Shown: positions 26,468 through 35,734 of the stretch, one piece after another
Numbering within the stretch: the stretch's first letter is position 1
Layout: each line of letters opens with the position of its first letter
Source of the DNA: Pedobacter hartonius
Lineage (GTDB): Bacteria; Bacteroidota; Bacteroidia; Sphingobacteriales; Sphingobacteriaceae
Assembly: GCF_900107535.1 (NCBI RefSeq)
Contig: NZ_FNRA01000011.1
Coordinates: 155,494 to 219,493, forward strand
DNA length: 64,000 nucleotides
Direction of reading: 5' to 3'
The notes under the pieces: generated by a model
Seen by the model: the letters and a program-made list of their open reading frames with translations, nothing else
What the model was told of the DNA's origin: nothing
Databases searched by the model: none
Position numbers and translations under genes: made by a program

Positions 26468-27627
26468 AATTAGAATATCAGGTACGTGCCTTTGAACAGG
26501 TCTTCGCTAAATATGATGGGGTATTACCCTTACATAGGTTTCTCTTCACCTATTTTAAACAGCATAAACAGATGGGCTCTTCAGACAGGCGCTGGACCAC
26601 CCGGTACCTGTACAGTTATTTTCGCCTGGGCCAGGCACTGAAAAAAGAAGATCAGCTGATGCGCCTGGCTATTGCAGATTTTCTGTGTAACCAAACGGAG
26701 AGCATGGTGATCGATCACTATCTGCCTCAGCTGAAAGATCAGCTGTTATTGCCTGTGCAGGCTAAAATAGCGCTGATTGAGGATGCCTTTCCGGCATTCC
26801 GGCTGGAGGATGTTTTTCATTTTAAAGCTGAACTGTCTGACGGAATCAGTAAGCTGGATTTTTTATATTCTTTCTTTATCCAGCCTGATCTGTTTCTAAG
26901 GGTTAAGGCCGACCGGCAGCAGGCGTTTTTTGACCTTCTGGTAAAGGCTGAGGTGAACGTTAAGGTTGTTAACGAAAAGACCTTATCACTGCCCAACGGT
27001 ACTAAACTGGAGAAACTGCTTCCTGAAAATGAATACTATCAGGTGCAGGACCTTTCTTCACAGCAAACAGGCGAATACTTCCTCCCAAAACCTTACGAGT
27101 ACTGGTGGGACTGCTGTGCAGCCTCTGGAGGGAAATCACTCCTGCTGCATGATATTGAACCCAAAGTGCAGTTACTGGTGAGTGATGTGCGGGAGAACAG
27201 TCTGCATAACCTGGATGAGCGTTTTCAGGCTGCCGGGATTAAAAAGTACCAGAAAAAAGTACTTGATCTTCTTCAGAACAATGACCAGGACCTGCATGAT
27301 TATTTCTTTGACGGAATCATCCTGGATGCACCCTGTTCGGGATCGGGAACCTGGGGCCGTACTCCTGAAATGCTCTATCATTTTGAAGAACATAAGATTG
27401 ATTTCTTCTCTGGTTTACAGAAGAGCATTGCTGCAGGGGTGGTAAAATACCTCAAGACGGATAAGCCGCTGATCTACATTACCTGTTCCGTGTTTAAGAA
27501 AGAAAATGAAGAGGTAATTGCCCATCTGCTGGAAAACCTTCCCTTAAAACTGGAAAGCATGCAAAGTATTCCCGGTTATAATGACAAGGCCGATACGATG
27601 TTTATCGCAAGGCTGATCAAAACTTAA
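26464..27627 (+). CDS. RsmB/RsmF-type RNA cytosine-C5 methyltransferase
   Basis: This SAM-dependent m5C methyltransferase of the Nol1/Nop2/Sun family acts on rRNA or tRNA. Motif I is CCAASGGKS (217-225), motif IV is DAPCSGSG with C291, and motif VI is TCS with C341, the catalytic and release cysteines. An N-terminal NusB-like helical region is degenerate (residues 1-130). At 387 aa it is shorter than E. coli RsmB (429). The target base is not certain. It overlaps the upstream lipoprotein gene by four bases and is convergent with marC, two bases from its stop. Confidence 0.9.
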   Translation: MKLEYQVRAFEQVFAKYDGVLPLHRFLFTYFKQHKQMGSSDRRWTTRYLYSYFRLGQALKKEDQLMRLAIADFLCNQTESMVIDHYLPQLKDQLLLPVQAKIALIEDAFPAFRLEDVFHFKAELSDGISKLDFLYSFFIQPDLFLRVKADRQQAFFDLLVKAEVNVKVVNEKTLSLPNGTKLEKLLPENEYYQVQDLSSQQTGEYFLPKPYEYWWDCCAASGGKSLLLHDIEPKVQLLVSDVRENSLHNLDERFQAAGIKKYQKKVLDLLQNNDQDLHDYFFDGIILDAPCSGSGTWGRTPEMLYHFEEHKIDFFSGLQKSIAAGVVKYLKTDKPLIYITCSVFKKENEEVIAHLLENLPLKLESMQSIPGYNDKADTMFIARLIKT

Positions 27628-27629
27628 GG

Positions 27630-28196
27630 TTACAGCCCTGTATTGTTCCTGAACAGCTTAATTGCAATAGCCAGCAGGATCACACCAAAGGCCTTCCTCA
27701 AAACATTTAACCCGGATTTACCAAAGAGTTTTTCCAGCCGTTCTGTGTTCTTTAATACGATGTAAACAAACATCATATTGATCATTATACCCACCACGAT
27801 ATTCTGAGTGGCATACTCTGTTTTAAGGGATAGCAGGGTGGTCATTGTACCTGCCCCGGCAATCAGCGGAAAGGCCAGCGGAACAATGGATACCGTTTCC
27901 GGCGCATCTTCAACGAAGATTGTTAAGCCCAGTACCATTTCCATCGCTATACAGAAGATCACCAGTGAACCCGCAATGGCAAAGGATTCTACATCCAGGC
28001 CGATAATTTTCAGCAGAGTCTCACCCGCAAAAAGGAAGATGATCATCAATACGGTTGCAACAAGTGTTGCTTTCTCAGATTCAATATGGCCCGCCTTCCT
28101 GCGCAGTTCAATTACTACGGGGATGGCTCCTAAAATATCAATGATAGCAAACAGTACCATTGAAGTTGATAAGATCTGGCTTAAATTGAATTCCAT
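27630..28196 (-). CDS. MarC-family (UPF0056) inner-membrane protein
   Basis: This six-helix membrane protein of about 188 aa belongs to the MarC/UPF0056 family, once linked to antibiotic resistance but of unknown function. The N-terminus MEFNLSQILSTSMVLFAIID with GAIPVVIEL is diagnostic, as is VPLAFPLIAGAGTMTTLLSL near residue 105. I start at MEFNLS; an ATG two codons upstream (28202) is possible. It is preceded by a strong hairpin that ends the upstream APC permease transcript. Confidence 0.88.
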   Translation of the reverse strand: MEFNLSQILSTSMVLFAIIDILGAIPVVIELRRKAGHIESEKATLVATVLMIIFLFAGETLLKIIGLDVESFAIAGSLVIFCIAMEMVLGLTIFVEDAPETVSIVPLAFPLIAGAGTMTTLLSLKTEYATQNIVVGIMINMMFVYIVLKNTERLEKLFGKSGLNVLRKAFGVILLAIAIKLFRNNTGL

Positions 28197-28224
28197 GAGC
28201 ATGATGTTTGTGTAAATGTAAAAC

Positions 28225-28271
28225 GATTTTAACTAAAAAGCCACTTATTAAGTGGCTTTTTAGTTAAAATC
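28225..28271 (-). terminator. Bidirectional hairpin terminator, perfect 22-bp arms
   Basis: Arms 28225-28246 and 28250-28271 are exact reverse complements around a three-base loop (inner end AAAAAGCCACTT / AAGTGGCTTTTT). The A+T-rich ends give U runs in both directions. It lies after the stop of the APC permease (28292, minus strand) and before marC, so its main use is to end the permease message. Confidence 0.9.
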
Positions 28272-28291
28272 TTATAATGAGTATAAGAATA

Positions 28292-29806
28292 CTATTTTAA
28301 TGTGTCCTGGTATTGTTTTCTGATCTTACTGTTTTGTTTACTGTAAGCGTAGTAGATCAGTATTCCAAGGGCCATCCAGACCGCTAAACGAAACCAGCTT
28401 ACAATTGGTAATGAAGCCATCATCAGTAAACAAACGATGATTCCCAGAATAGGCACCAGCGGCACCCATGGGGTACGGAAAGGCCTGTCCAGATCAGGAT
28501 CTGTTTTTCTCAGGATCAATACACCGATACATACCAGCGAGAAGGCAAATAATGTACCGATACTTACCATATGTCCCAGGTCTGAAACAGGTACAAAACC
28601 TGCAAAAATGCTCACGAAAACCATGAACATTAAGTTGGTTTTATAAGGGGTTTGATTTTTTGGATGAAGGTCGGAGAATACTTTAGGCAATAACCCGTCT
28701 TTACTCATACTGTAGAATACACGGCTCTGCCCTAAAAGCATCACCAGGATTACAGATGTATAACCTGCAAGGATGGCCACAATCAGGAACTTGTTTAAGA
28801 ACGTATAGCCGGTTTGTGCAAAAGCTGTTGCAACTGGTTTAGCGTCACCTGCAAATTTGGTGTAGTTTTCCAGTCCTGTCATTACATAAGAGAACAGCAC
28901 ATACAATAAGGTACATACTACCAGTGAACCGATAATTCCGATTGGCATTCCTTTTTGCGGGTTTTTAGCTTCCTGCGCTGCAGTACTCACGGCATCAAAA
29001 CCAATAAAGGCAAAGAATACCACGGCAGCACCACGAAGGATACCACTGATCCCGAAATGGCCGAATTCATCACTGGCAAAGAATTCAAAGAACCCTTTGG
29101 TTCCTGATTTCACCGCCTCTTCACCTAAGTTAACAGGAATAAAAGGATGATGATTGGCAGGATTGATAAATGACCAGCCTAATGCAATGAAGACCAAAAC
29201 AACGGCAACTTTTACAATTACAAGTACGTTGTTTACTGCTGAAGATTCTCCTGTTCCTTTCATTAACAATAAGGACAGCAGGCAAACGATCACAATTGCA
29301 GGAAGATTGACGATGCCACCTGCATTTACCATCTGACCGGCAACGTCTATTTTGTCCCATGGGCCGTGTAAAAGGGTAACAGGGAAGTGGACGCCAAATC
29401 CCTCAATAAACTGTGAAAAATACTGTGACCAGCTGGCCGCTACCGTTGCAGCACCCAATGCGTATTCCAGTACTAAGTCCCATCCGATGATCCAGGCCAT
29501 GAATTCACCCATGGTGGCGTAAGAATAAGTATATGCACTACCTGCTACGGGGATCATGGAGGCAAATTCCGCATAGCAAAGTCCGGCGAAACCACAACCT
29601 ACCGCAGCAATAATGAATGAGAGAATAACCGCAGGACCAGCATTATCCGCTGCTGCTATACCTGTCAGGGAAAATAGTCCAGCACCGATAATAGCACCAA
29701 CACCCAAGGCAACCAAGTTGAAACTGGATAAGGAACGGACCAGCGTGCCCTCACCACTCTCATTTGCCTCAGCCAGTAATTGTGGAATAGATTTTTTAAA
29801 AAGCAT
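28292..29806 (-). CDS. APC-superfamily amino acid permease
   Basis: This is a 504-aa inner-membrane amino acid permease of the CAT/YfnA-like group with about 12-14 helices. The signature GVGAIIGAGLFSLTGIAA (35-52), YAEFASMIPVAGSAYTYSYA (77-96) and GFDAVSTAAQEAKNP (about 270-284) are seen. It is a close paralog of the product at 1415-3364, but lacks that protein's two insertions. It is not in an operon: a terminator follows, and an A+T-rich gap with the pyrophosphatase terminator precedes it. Confidence 0.92.
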   Translation of the reverse strand: MLFKKSIPQLLAEANESGEGTLVRSLSSFNLVALGVGAIIGAGLFSLTGIAAADNAGPAVILSFIIAAVGCGFAGLCYAEFASMIPVAGSAYTYSYATMGEFMAWIIGWDLVLEYALGAATVAASWSQYFSQFIEGFGVHFPVTLLHGPWDKIDVAGQMVNAGGIVNLPAIVIVCLLSLLLMKGTGESSAVNNVLVIVKVAVVLVFIALGWSFINPANHHPFIPVNLGEEAVKSGTKGFFEFFASDEFGHFGISGILRGAAVVFFAFIGFDAVSTAAQEAKNPQKGMPIGIIGSLVVCTLLYVLFSYVMTGLENYTKFAGDAKPVATAFAQTGYTFLNKFLIVAILAGYTSVILVMLLGQSRVFYSMSKDGLLPKVFSDLHPKNQTPYKTNLMFMVFVSIFAGFVPVSDLGHMVSIGTLFAFSLVCIGVLILRKTDPDLDRPFRTPWVPLVPILGIIVCLLMMASLPIVSWFRLAVWMALGILIYYAYSKQNSKIRKQYQDTLK

Positions 29807-29869
29807 AAGTTAATTTAAGTGTTAAGTTTTTTTATTTGTGATATAATTGAATTCAATTCCAAACCTAAT

Positions 29870-29919
29870 TAAAAAAAAATTAAAAATAAAAGGGACTTTT
29901 TATGAAAATCCCTTTTATT
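29870..29919 (-). terminator. Rho-independent terminator of the pyrophosphatase gene
   Basis: Read on the minus strand, arms 29919-29909 and 29895-29885 (AATAAAAGGGA / TCCCTTTTATT) form an 11-bp perfect stem, followed by a long T-rich stretch down to about 29870. It starts 19 bases after the hppA stop. Confidence 0.85.
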
Positions 29920-29937
29920 CAGAACAATGATAAGCAA

Positions 29938-32193
29938 TTATTGCTGAGTTACTAGCGCAACAATACTATTTTTAACTGTGTCGAGCACTATTTTACCCTC
30001 AGAATCAGCCGACTTGACAATTTTTATCTCTTTTTTAATTTCTACGCGCGAATTATTACTAATTCCTACAGCAATATGTGGTGCAATGACTAGTGAAACG
30101 ATAGACATTAGCTTAATCAGGATATTCATTGACGGTCCGGACGTATCTTTAAAGGGATCACCCACGGTATCGCCTGTTACGGAGGCCTTGTGCGGCTCAG
30201 AACCTTTGTACTCCATTACTCCGTTAATGAGCACTCCCTTTTCGAAGGATTTTTTGGCATTATCCCAGGCACCACCGGCATTCGACTGGAATATGCCCAT
30301 CAGCACACCCGAAACGGTAACTCCTGCCAGCAGTCCTCCCAGTACTTCGGCGCCAAACGTGAAACCTACAATCAGCGGAACAATCAGGGCTATAGCACCC
30401 GGCAGCATCATCTCTCTGATGGAAGCTTCCGTAGAGATCGCTACACATTTCTCGTATTCAGGTTTTGCCTTATATTCCATGATCCCGGGAATTTCTCTAA
30501 ACTGCCGCCTTACTTCCTGAACCATTGCCATAGCGGCACGTCCAACGGCGGAGATGCACAGGGAAGAGAAAATGAACGGGATCATGCCCCCAACAAACAG
30601 GCCGGCCAAAACATTTGCCTTATAGATATCTATAGATGTAATCCCTGAAATTCCTGCAAAGGCAGCAAACAATGCCAGTGAGGTGAGTGCTGCCGAAGCA
30701 ATAGCAAAACCTTTACCGGTGGCTGCGGTGGTATTGCCCACTGCATCGAGAATATCTGTACGTTCCCTTACTTCTCTGGGCAGGCCGCTCATTTCTGCAA
30801 TTCCTCCTGCATTATCGGCGATCGGGCCAAAGGCATCGATGGCAAGCTGCATGGCTGTGGTGGCCATCATTCCTGCCGCTGCAATTGCCACACCGTAGAA
30901 ACCTGCGAAAAAATAAGAGCCATATATGCCTGCCGCCAGCACAAGGACAGGCAGCACTGTAGATTCCATTCCAACGGATAAGCCGCCGATGATATTGGTG
31001 GCATGCCCCGTGGAGGATTGCTGGATAATGGACTGTACAGGCCGGTTGCCTATGGCGGTATAATACTCCGTGATGAGGCTCATCAGCGTACCGACAGCAA
31101 GCCCTACCAATATAGCGTGGTAAACTGACATGGGGTTGAATTCAAAACCTCGGATGGACATGGCCGGAGGTAACAGCCACCGCACGGCGAAATAGGAGGC
31201 GACAGCGGTAAGCAGGATGGAGAGCCAATTACCCAGGTTCAGCGCCTTTTGTACACTGTCTGTATCCTTACGGATACTTACAAATAAAGAGGCGATAATG
31301 GAGAAGATGAGCCCCAGGCCTGCAATGAGCATGGGCAGCAGCACCGGTGCCATTCCTCCAAACTGATCGGCAGAGACGATTTCCTGGCCCAGTACCATCG
31401 TTGCCAGGATAGTTGCAACGTAGGAACCGAACAGGTCCGCCCCCATCCCGGCTACGTCGCCCACATTATCGCCCACATTGTCGGCTATGGTTGCAGGATT
31501 CCTTACGTCATCCTCGGGTATTCCCGCTTCTACCTTGCCTACCAGGTCGGCCCCTACATCGGCAGCTTTGGTATAAATACCACCTCCGACACGTGCAAAC
31601 AGCGCTATGCTTTCTGCGCCCAGTGAAAATCCGGCGAGCACCTCAATGGTTTTCTTTAATTCTGCCGGAGATTCAGCTGTTCCGGGATGCACAAAAGTAT
31701 GGTAGAGGACGATGAAAAGTCCGCCGAGACCCAGTATGGCCAGTCCGGCCACCCCAAATCCCATTACCGTTCCTCCCCTGAAAGATACTTTAAGGGCTTG
31801 TGCCAGGCTGGTCCTTGCTGCCTGTGTTGTCCTGACATTGGCTTTAGTGGCAATGCGCATACCTATATATCCTGCAAATGCAGAGAATACCGCGCCAATT
31901 AAAAATGCAATGGCAATTACAGGACTGGAGTGGATCGGGTTTGCCGGGTTTCCTTTGAGTGTGCCCGACCAGGCCAGTAAAACGCCGGCTATGACCACAA
32001 AATAGCTGAGTACTTTCCACTCGGCCCTGAGGAAAGCCATGGCACCATCTGCAATATGACCTGCCAGTTCAGACATGGTTTGATCACCCGCGTCCTGCCG
32101 TGTTACCCAGGCACTCTGGAATAACATGACCAGAATTCCGATACCCCCGAAGACAGGGATAATATTAATTAAGTTTTGCTGTAGAAAATTCAT
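29938..32193 (-). CDS. hppA: Membrane-bound ion-pumping pyrophosphatase, K+-dependent type
   Basis: This is an integral membrane pyrophosphatase that couples PPi hydrolysis to Na+ and/or H+ pumping across the inner membrane. The catalytic motif DVGADLVGKVE is at 212-222 and NVGDNVGD at 239-246. In the segment GNTTAATGKG (486-495), A490 stands where K+-independent enzymes carry lysine, so the enzyme should need potassium. Related K+-dependent Bacteroidetes enzymes pump Na+, or Na+ and H+; which applies here is not decided by what I can read. The length of 751 aa and about 16 helices are normal. It is divergent from an APC permease and has its own terminator. Confidence 0.95.
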   Translation of the reverse strand: MNFLQQNLINIIPVFGGIGILVMLFQSAWVTRQDAGDQTMSELAGHIADGAMAFLRAEWKVLSYFVVIAGVLLAWSGTLKGNPANPIHSSPVIAIAFLIGAVFSAFAGYIGMRIATKANVRTTQAARTSLAQALKVSFRGGTVMGFGVAGLAILGLGGLFIVLYHTFVHPGTAESPAELKKTIEVLAGFSLGAESIALFARVGGGIYTKAADVGADLVGKVEAGIPEDDVRNPATIADNVGDNVGDVAGMGADLFGSYVATILATMVLGQEIVSADQFGGMAPVLLPMLIAGLGLIFSIIASLFVSIRKDTDSVQKALNLGNWLSILLTAVASYFAVRWLLPPAMSIRGFEFNPMSVYHAILVGLAVGTLMSLITEYYTAIGNRPVQSIIQQSSTGHATNIIGGLSVGMESTVLPVLVLAAGIYGSYFFAGFYGVAIAAAGMMATTAMQLAIDAFGPIADNAGGIAEMSGLPREVRERTDILDAVGNTTAATGKGFAIASAALTSLALFAAFAGISGITSIDIYKANVLAGLFVGGMIPFIFSSLCISAVGRAAMAMVQEVRRQFREIPGIMEYKAKPEYEKCVAISTEASIREMMLPGAIALIVPLIVGFTFGAEVLGGLLAGVTVSGVLMGIFQSNAGGAWDNAKKSFEKGVLINGVMEYKGSEPHKASVTGDTVGDPFKDTSGPSMNILIKLMSIVSLVIAPHIAVGISNNSRVEIKKEIKIVKSADSEGKIVLDTVKNSIVALVTQQ

Positions 32194-32398
32194 ATGTTGT
32201 TTTATATTTGGTTGCTCAGGTTAGGCATATAGGCGCTTATATACAAATTAAGTAGAGTTTCTGAGATTGCCAAATTAATCATAGTTATGTGGCAATCACC
32301 TCATTGAAGATAAATGAATAATTGCGAAACCTTTATGGTTTTATATATTAGCATTTTTAAAAAAAAGTTTAAATTATTCATTAAAATAGAATACCTGT
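32194..32398. promoter_or_regulatory. 205-base divergent promoter region between hppA and an APC permease
   Basis: The gap holds the start regions of two divergent genes. A hairpin with perfect 8-bp arms GATTGCCA / TGGCAATC (32265-32272 and 32290-32297) lies near the middle. No clear TAnnTTTG box is seen. Its use, if any, is unknown. Confidence 0.35.
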
Positions 32399-33823
32399 AT
32401 GGAAAACGAAAACCAGGATGCGTCCTTTAAGAGAGAACTTGGCCTTTTAGACGGGACAATGCTAGTTGTGGGCTCAATGATCGGCTCCGGAATATTTATT
32501 GTCAGTGCTGATATTACACGACAGGTAGGTTCTGCTGGCTGGCTCATTCTGATCTGGATATTGTCTGGTCTGATTACGATGATCGCTGCGGTAAGTTATG
32601 CTGAGCTGAGCGCCATGTTTCCCAAAGCCGGCGGGCAGTATGTTTATCTGAAAGAAGCCTACAATAAGCTGATCGCGTTTTTATATGGATGGAGTTTTTT
32701 CGCGGTGATCCAGACTGGTACCATTGCTGCCGTGGGAGTGGGCTTTTCCAAGTTTGCTGCCTACTTGTATGAACCTTTAAGTGATGAAAATATTTTATAT
32801 AGCCTTGGTTCCTTTAAACTGAATGCAGCGCAGCTGGTCAGTATCGTCACGATTATCCTGCTAACCTATATTAACAGCCGCGGGGTGAAGGAGGGTAAGA
32901 TTCTGCAAACGACGATGACGATCATTAAGATCCTTTCGTTATTCGGGCTGATCATCGGCGGGTTCATGTTTGGTGCGAAAGCAGAGATCTGGAATGCAAA
33001 CTGGACGGATGCCTGGAATACCCGTGCCTTTGATGCCGGCAGCGCTTCATGGGTTTCTATTGGCGGCGGCGCATTATTGGCAGGTATCGCTGCATCGATG
33101 GTGGGTTCACTGTTTTCGAGTGATGCCTGGGTAGGAGTAACTTTTATTGCCGGAGAAATCAAAGATCCGAAGCGCAACGTAGGCTTAAGTTTGTTCTTCG
33201 GTACTTTCATCGTGACCGTGATCTATATCCTGGCTAATCTCATGTATGTTTCGGTAATGCCGCTTAGCGATATCGCCTTTGCCAAATCTGACAGGGTTGC
33301 TGTGGCAGCGGCACAACATACATTTGGCGATACAGGAACACTGGTCATGGCCGTGATTATCATGATCAGTACCTTTGCCTGTAACAACGGACTGATTATG
33401 GCCGGGGCGCGTGTTTACTACACGATGGCCAAAGACGGACTTTTCTTTAAAAAGGCATCTGTGCTGAATAAGGCAGGTGTACCTGCATGGGCACTGTGGA
33501 TACAGTGTGTCTGGACTTCCCTCTTATGCCTGACCGGAAAATATGGCGATCTGCTGGATTTCGTCATGATCATCGTGATCATTTTCTATATCCTTACCAT
33601 CTATGGCATATTCATTTTACGAAGGAAACAGCCCGATGCTGAACGTCCGTATAAGGCTTTTGGTTATCCACTGCTGCCTTTTCTTTACATCATTCTGGCA
33701 GGTGCATTATGCGTAGGTTTACTGATCACCAGATTTAGTACCTGTGGCTGGGGTGTGCTGATCATGTTATTGGGTATACCTATATATTACCTATCTAAAC
33801 CTGCGGAGGAAGCCGCTGTCTAA
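32399..33823 (+). CDS. APC-superfamily amino acid permease (LAT-like group)
   Basis: This is a 474-aa amino acid permease of the inner membrane, from a different APC branch than the two CAT-like paralogs in this window. It shows GLLDGTMLVVGSMIGSGIF (residues 16-34), YAELSAMFPKAGGQYVYLKE (61-80) and FSSDAWVGVTFIAGEIKDP, the pattern of LAT/YjeH-type exchangers. About 12 helices can be counted. The substrate is not known. The gene is transcribed away from hppA. Confidence 0.9.
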   Translation: MENENQDASFKRELGLLDGTMLVVGSMIGSGIFIVSADITRQVGSAGWLILIWILSGLITMIAAVSYAELSAMFPKAGGQYVYLKEAYNKLIAFLYGWSFFAVIQTGTIAAVGVGFSKFAAYLYEPLSDENILYSLGSFKLNAAQLVSIVTIILLTYINSRGVKEGKILQTTMTIIKILSLFGLIIGGFMFGAKAEIWNANWTDAWNTRAFDAGSASWVSIGGGALLAGIAASMVGSLFSSDAWVGVTFIAGEIKDPKRNVGLSLFFGTFIVTVIYILANLMYVSVMPLSDIAFAKSDRVAVAAAQHTFGDTGTLVMAVIIMISTFACNNGLIMAGARVYYTMAKDGLFFKKASVLNKAGVPAWALWIQCVWTSLLCLTGKYGDLLDFVMIIVIIFYILTIYGIFILRRKQPDAERPYKAFGYPLLPFLYIILAGALCVGLLITRFSTCGWGVLIMLLGIPIYYLSKPAEEAAV

Positions 33824-33864
33824 ATTCTTGCTTTTCCATGTTCCGAAGTATAAATTAAAAGCTG

Positions 33865-33872
33865 TATTTTTG
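33865..33872 (+). promoter_or_regulatory. -7 promoter box before the radical SAM gene (TATTTTTG)
   Basis: TATTTTTG fits TAnnTTTG and ends 17 bases before the TTG start codon at 33890. Confidence 0.4.
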
Positions 33873-33889
33873 CAGAAAATAAAAGCAAT

Positions 33890-34846
33890 TTGGGAACTCC
33901 ATTAGATTCAGGCATAAAAGGATATAATAACTACGGCACTCACCTTAAAACAAAATATAAGGGGCAAAGAGTATTCAAGGTAATTGTTGACGGGGGGTTT
34001 ACCTGTCCGAACCGCGATGGCAGTAAAGGCTATGGTGGCTGTACTTATTGTAATGTAGATTCTTTTACTCCGGAACTTTCCAGGAAACTCCCTACGATCC
34101 GCGAGCAGTTGGAGCAGGGAATGGAGCGTGGCAAGGGCTTTTATAAAGCAGATAAATTTATTGTCTATTTTCAACCGAATACCAATACCTATGCGCCCGT
34201 GCATTATTTAAAAATGATGTATGACGAAGCCTTGTCCATCAATACAGCCGACGTTGTTGGTTTTTCAGTAGGTACAAGGCCGGACTGCATTGACGCGGAG
34301 AAAGTGGCCCTGCTGGAAAGTTATGCCGACCGTTTTGATGTGGATCTGGAAATGGGTATGGAATCTATCTATGATGAGACGCTTGAACAGATCAACAGGG
34401 GATGCAGTCATGCTGAATTTGTAGCTGCAGTAGAATTACTGGAGAACAGTAAGCTTGATCTCTGTGTACATACTATTTTCGGGTTTCCTTGGGAAACGGA
34501 AGAAATGATGATGGGATATATTCATGAGATCAACAGGTTCCCCCAGATCAAATTTGTGAAGTTCCACCATTTACATATTGTAGAAGGCTCTATTATGGGG
34601 GCTAAATATAAAAAACAGCCCTTCAAATTATTCAGCCTTGAAGAATATACAGACCTGCTGTGTAAACTGATTCCCTTGCTCAGACCGGACGTGGTCATCC
34701 AGCGCCTTTTCGGTATATCAGACTGGGACCTGCTGATTGCGCCGAACTGGGGATTAAATAAATCATCCATTCAGACCTATATTGACAGGGAAATAGAGAA
34801 ACGTGGGGTTGTACAGGGATCTGCTTATGTTTCTGTATTGGTATAA
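33890..34846 (+). CDS. TIGR01212-family radical SAM protein (YhcC-like)
   Basis: This 318-aa cytoplasmic enzyme carries a radical SAM iron-sulfur cluster in the YhcC/TIGR01212 arrangement, with C39, C51 and C54 in CPNRDGSKGYGGCTYC. The block EMGMESIYDETLEQINRGCS and the C-terminal ISDWDLLIAPNWGLNKSSIQ are also family traits. The reaction is not established. The apparent start is a TTG that gives MGTPLDSGIKGYNNYGTHLK; no ATG is available before the first conserved block. Its last 22 bases overlap the convergent SRPBCC gene. Confidence 0.92.
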   Translation: MGTPLDSGIKGYNNYGTHLKTKYKGQRVFKVIVDGGFTCPNRDGSKGYGGCTYCNVDSFTPELSRKLPTIREQLEQGMERGKGFYKADKFIVYFQPNTNTYAPVHYLKMMYDEALSINTADVVGFSVGTRPDCIDAEKVALLESYADRFDVDLEMGMESIYDETLEQINRGCSHAEFVAAVELLENSKLDLCVHTIFGFPWETEEMMMGYIHEINRFPQIKFVKFHHLHIVEGSIMGAKYKKQPFKLFSLEEYTDLLCKLIPLLRPDVVIQRLFGISDWDLLIAPNWGLNKSSIQTYIDREIEKRGVVQGSAYVSVLV

Positions 34847-35307
34847 TCTCCGAATAGTTCAGTCACTTTCTGTTTTCTGAAATTAAAGATCTCCTGCAAT
34901 TTACCTGCAATGAATGCGCTGTTGGCAATGTTGCCGAATATGCCCATCGGTAATCCATAGGTGAGGATATCATTCATTTCTACTCCTCCGGGAATAGTTT
35001 TGAAGTGATGCTGGTGGTGCCAGAACTTGTAAGGGCCGAAGCGCTGCTCATCAATAAAATATTTCTGGTCTTCCACCTGAGTGATCTCTGTCATCCAGTT
35101 CAGCTTTATGCCTGCTACCGGCGATACCTTATAGGTGATGATCATTCCCGGGTACATCTTTTCCTCAGGCCGCAAAGGGGAAGTGAGGGTAAAAGCCATT
35201 TCTTTTGGGGTGATCTTTGCCAGGTTCATTGGTGAGGAGAAGAAGTCCCAGGCTTCAGGAAGGCTAATCGGAATGCGCTGAGAGAAATTAAGATGGAAAG
35301 CTTTCAT
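34825..35307 (-). CDS. SRPBCC-superfamily (START-like) protein
   Basis: This 160-aa protein has the helix-grip fold of SRPBCC ligand-binding domains: SLPEAWDFFSSPMNLAKITP near the N-terminus is the usual opening helix, with EQRFGPYKFWHHQHHF in the sheet and ANSAFIAGKLQEIFNFRKQK in the long C-terminal helix. Such proteins bind lipids or cofactors; the ligand is unknown. I start at MKAFHLNFSQ; an upstream ATG (35334) would add nine atypical residues. Its 3' end overlaps the radical SAM gene tail to tail. Confidence 0.85.
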   Translation of the reverse strand: MKAFHLNFSQRIPISLPEAWDFFSSPMNLAKITPKEMAFTLTSPLRPEEKMYPGMIITYKVSPVAGIKLNWMTEITQVEDQKYFIDEQRFGPYKFWHHQHHFKTIPGGVEMNDILTYGLPMGIFGNIANSAFIAGKLQEIFNFRKQKVTELFGDYTNTET

Positions 35308-35734
35308 AATAGCTGGGTTGTTAAAGAAACGCATTTCAGTGGGTTTTGTTTGTAATTCCGCTGAATAGAGCCAATGGTTGTGTTGTCCGCCGGGGAGAAG
35401 GTCCTTAAATAATTTCTATCATATTTTCTTCGCAGCAATAAGATTTGATGTTTTTTTACGTTTTTAGGATGTCTGTATTCATCCGGAGCGTAAAATACAG
35501 AAGTTATTTCAGTATCATTTTTCAAATTTTAGTCAAATAATTGCTTTTTTGCCTTGCTTGGATTTCATAATTTCATTTTTGTTTGGCATTTATTTAGTAA
35601 AATTCAATATTATTCCCAATTTACTGAGTAAATTTTGAAATGATTGCAGTTTATAATTATCTTTATGGAATTTAAATCCAATTTTATCCAGTTAACTATC
35701 TTAAATATCTATAAATCTATAAAATCAAATTTTC
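35308..35734. other. 427-base A+T-rich region upstream of amt
   Basis: This divergent gap between the SRPBCC gene and the ammonium channel gene is very A+T rich from about 35520 on. I see no TAnnTTTG box at a good distance and no GG-N10-GC sigma-54 pattern. A 73-codon frame at 35304-35525 (minus) has no recognisable features and I do not call it. Confidence 0.5.

Noticed and set aside
35304..35525. 73-codon minus-strand frame upstream of the SRPBCC gene
   Set aside because: Composition looks random, no family is recognised, and it overlaps the SRPBCC start region.
35520..35734. Sigma-54 promoter before the ammonium channel gene
   Set aside because: The stretch TTGGCATTTATTTAG resembles one half, but the GC element at the required distance is absent.
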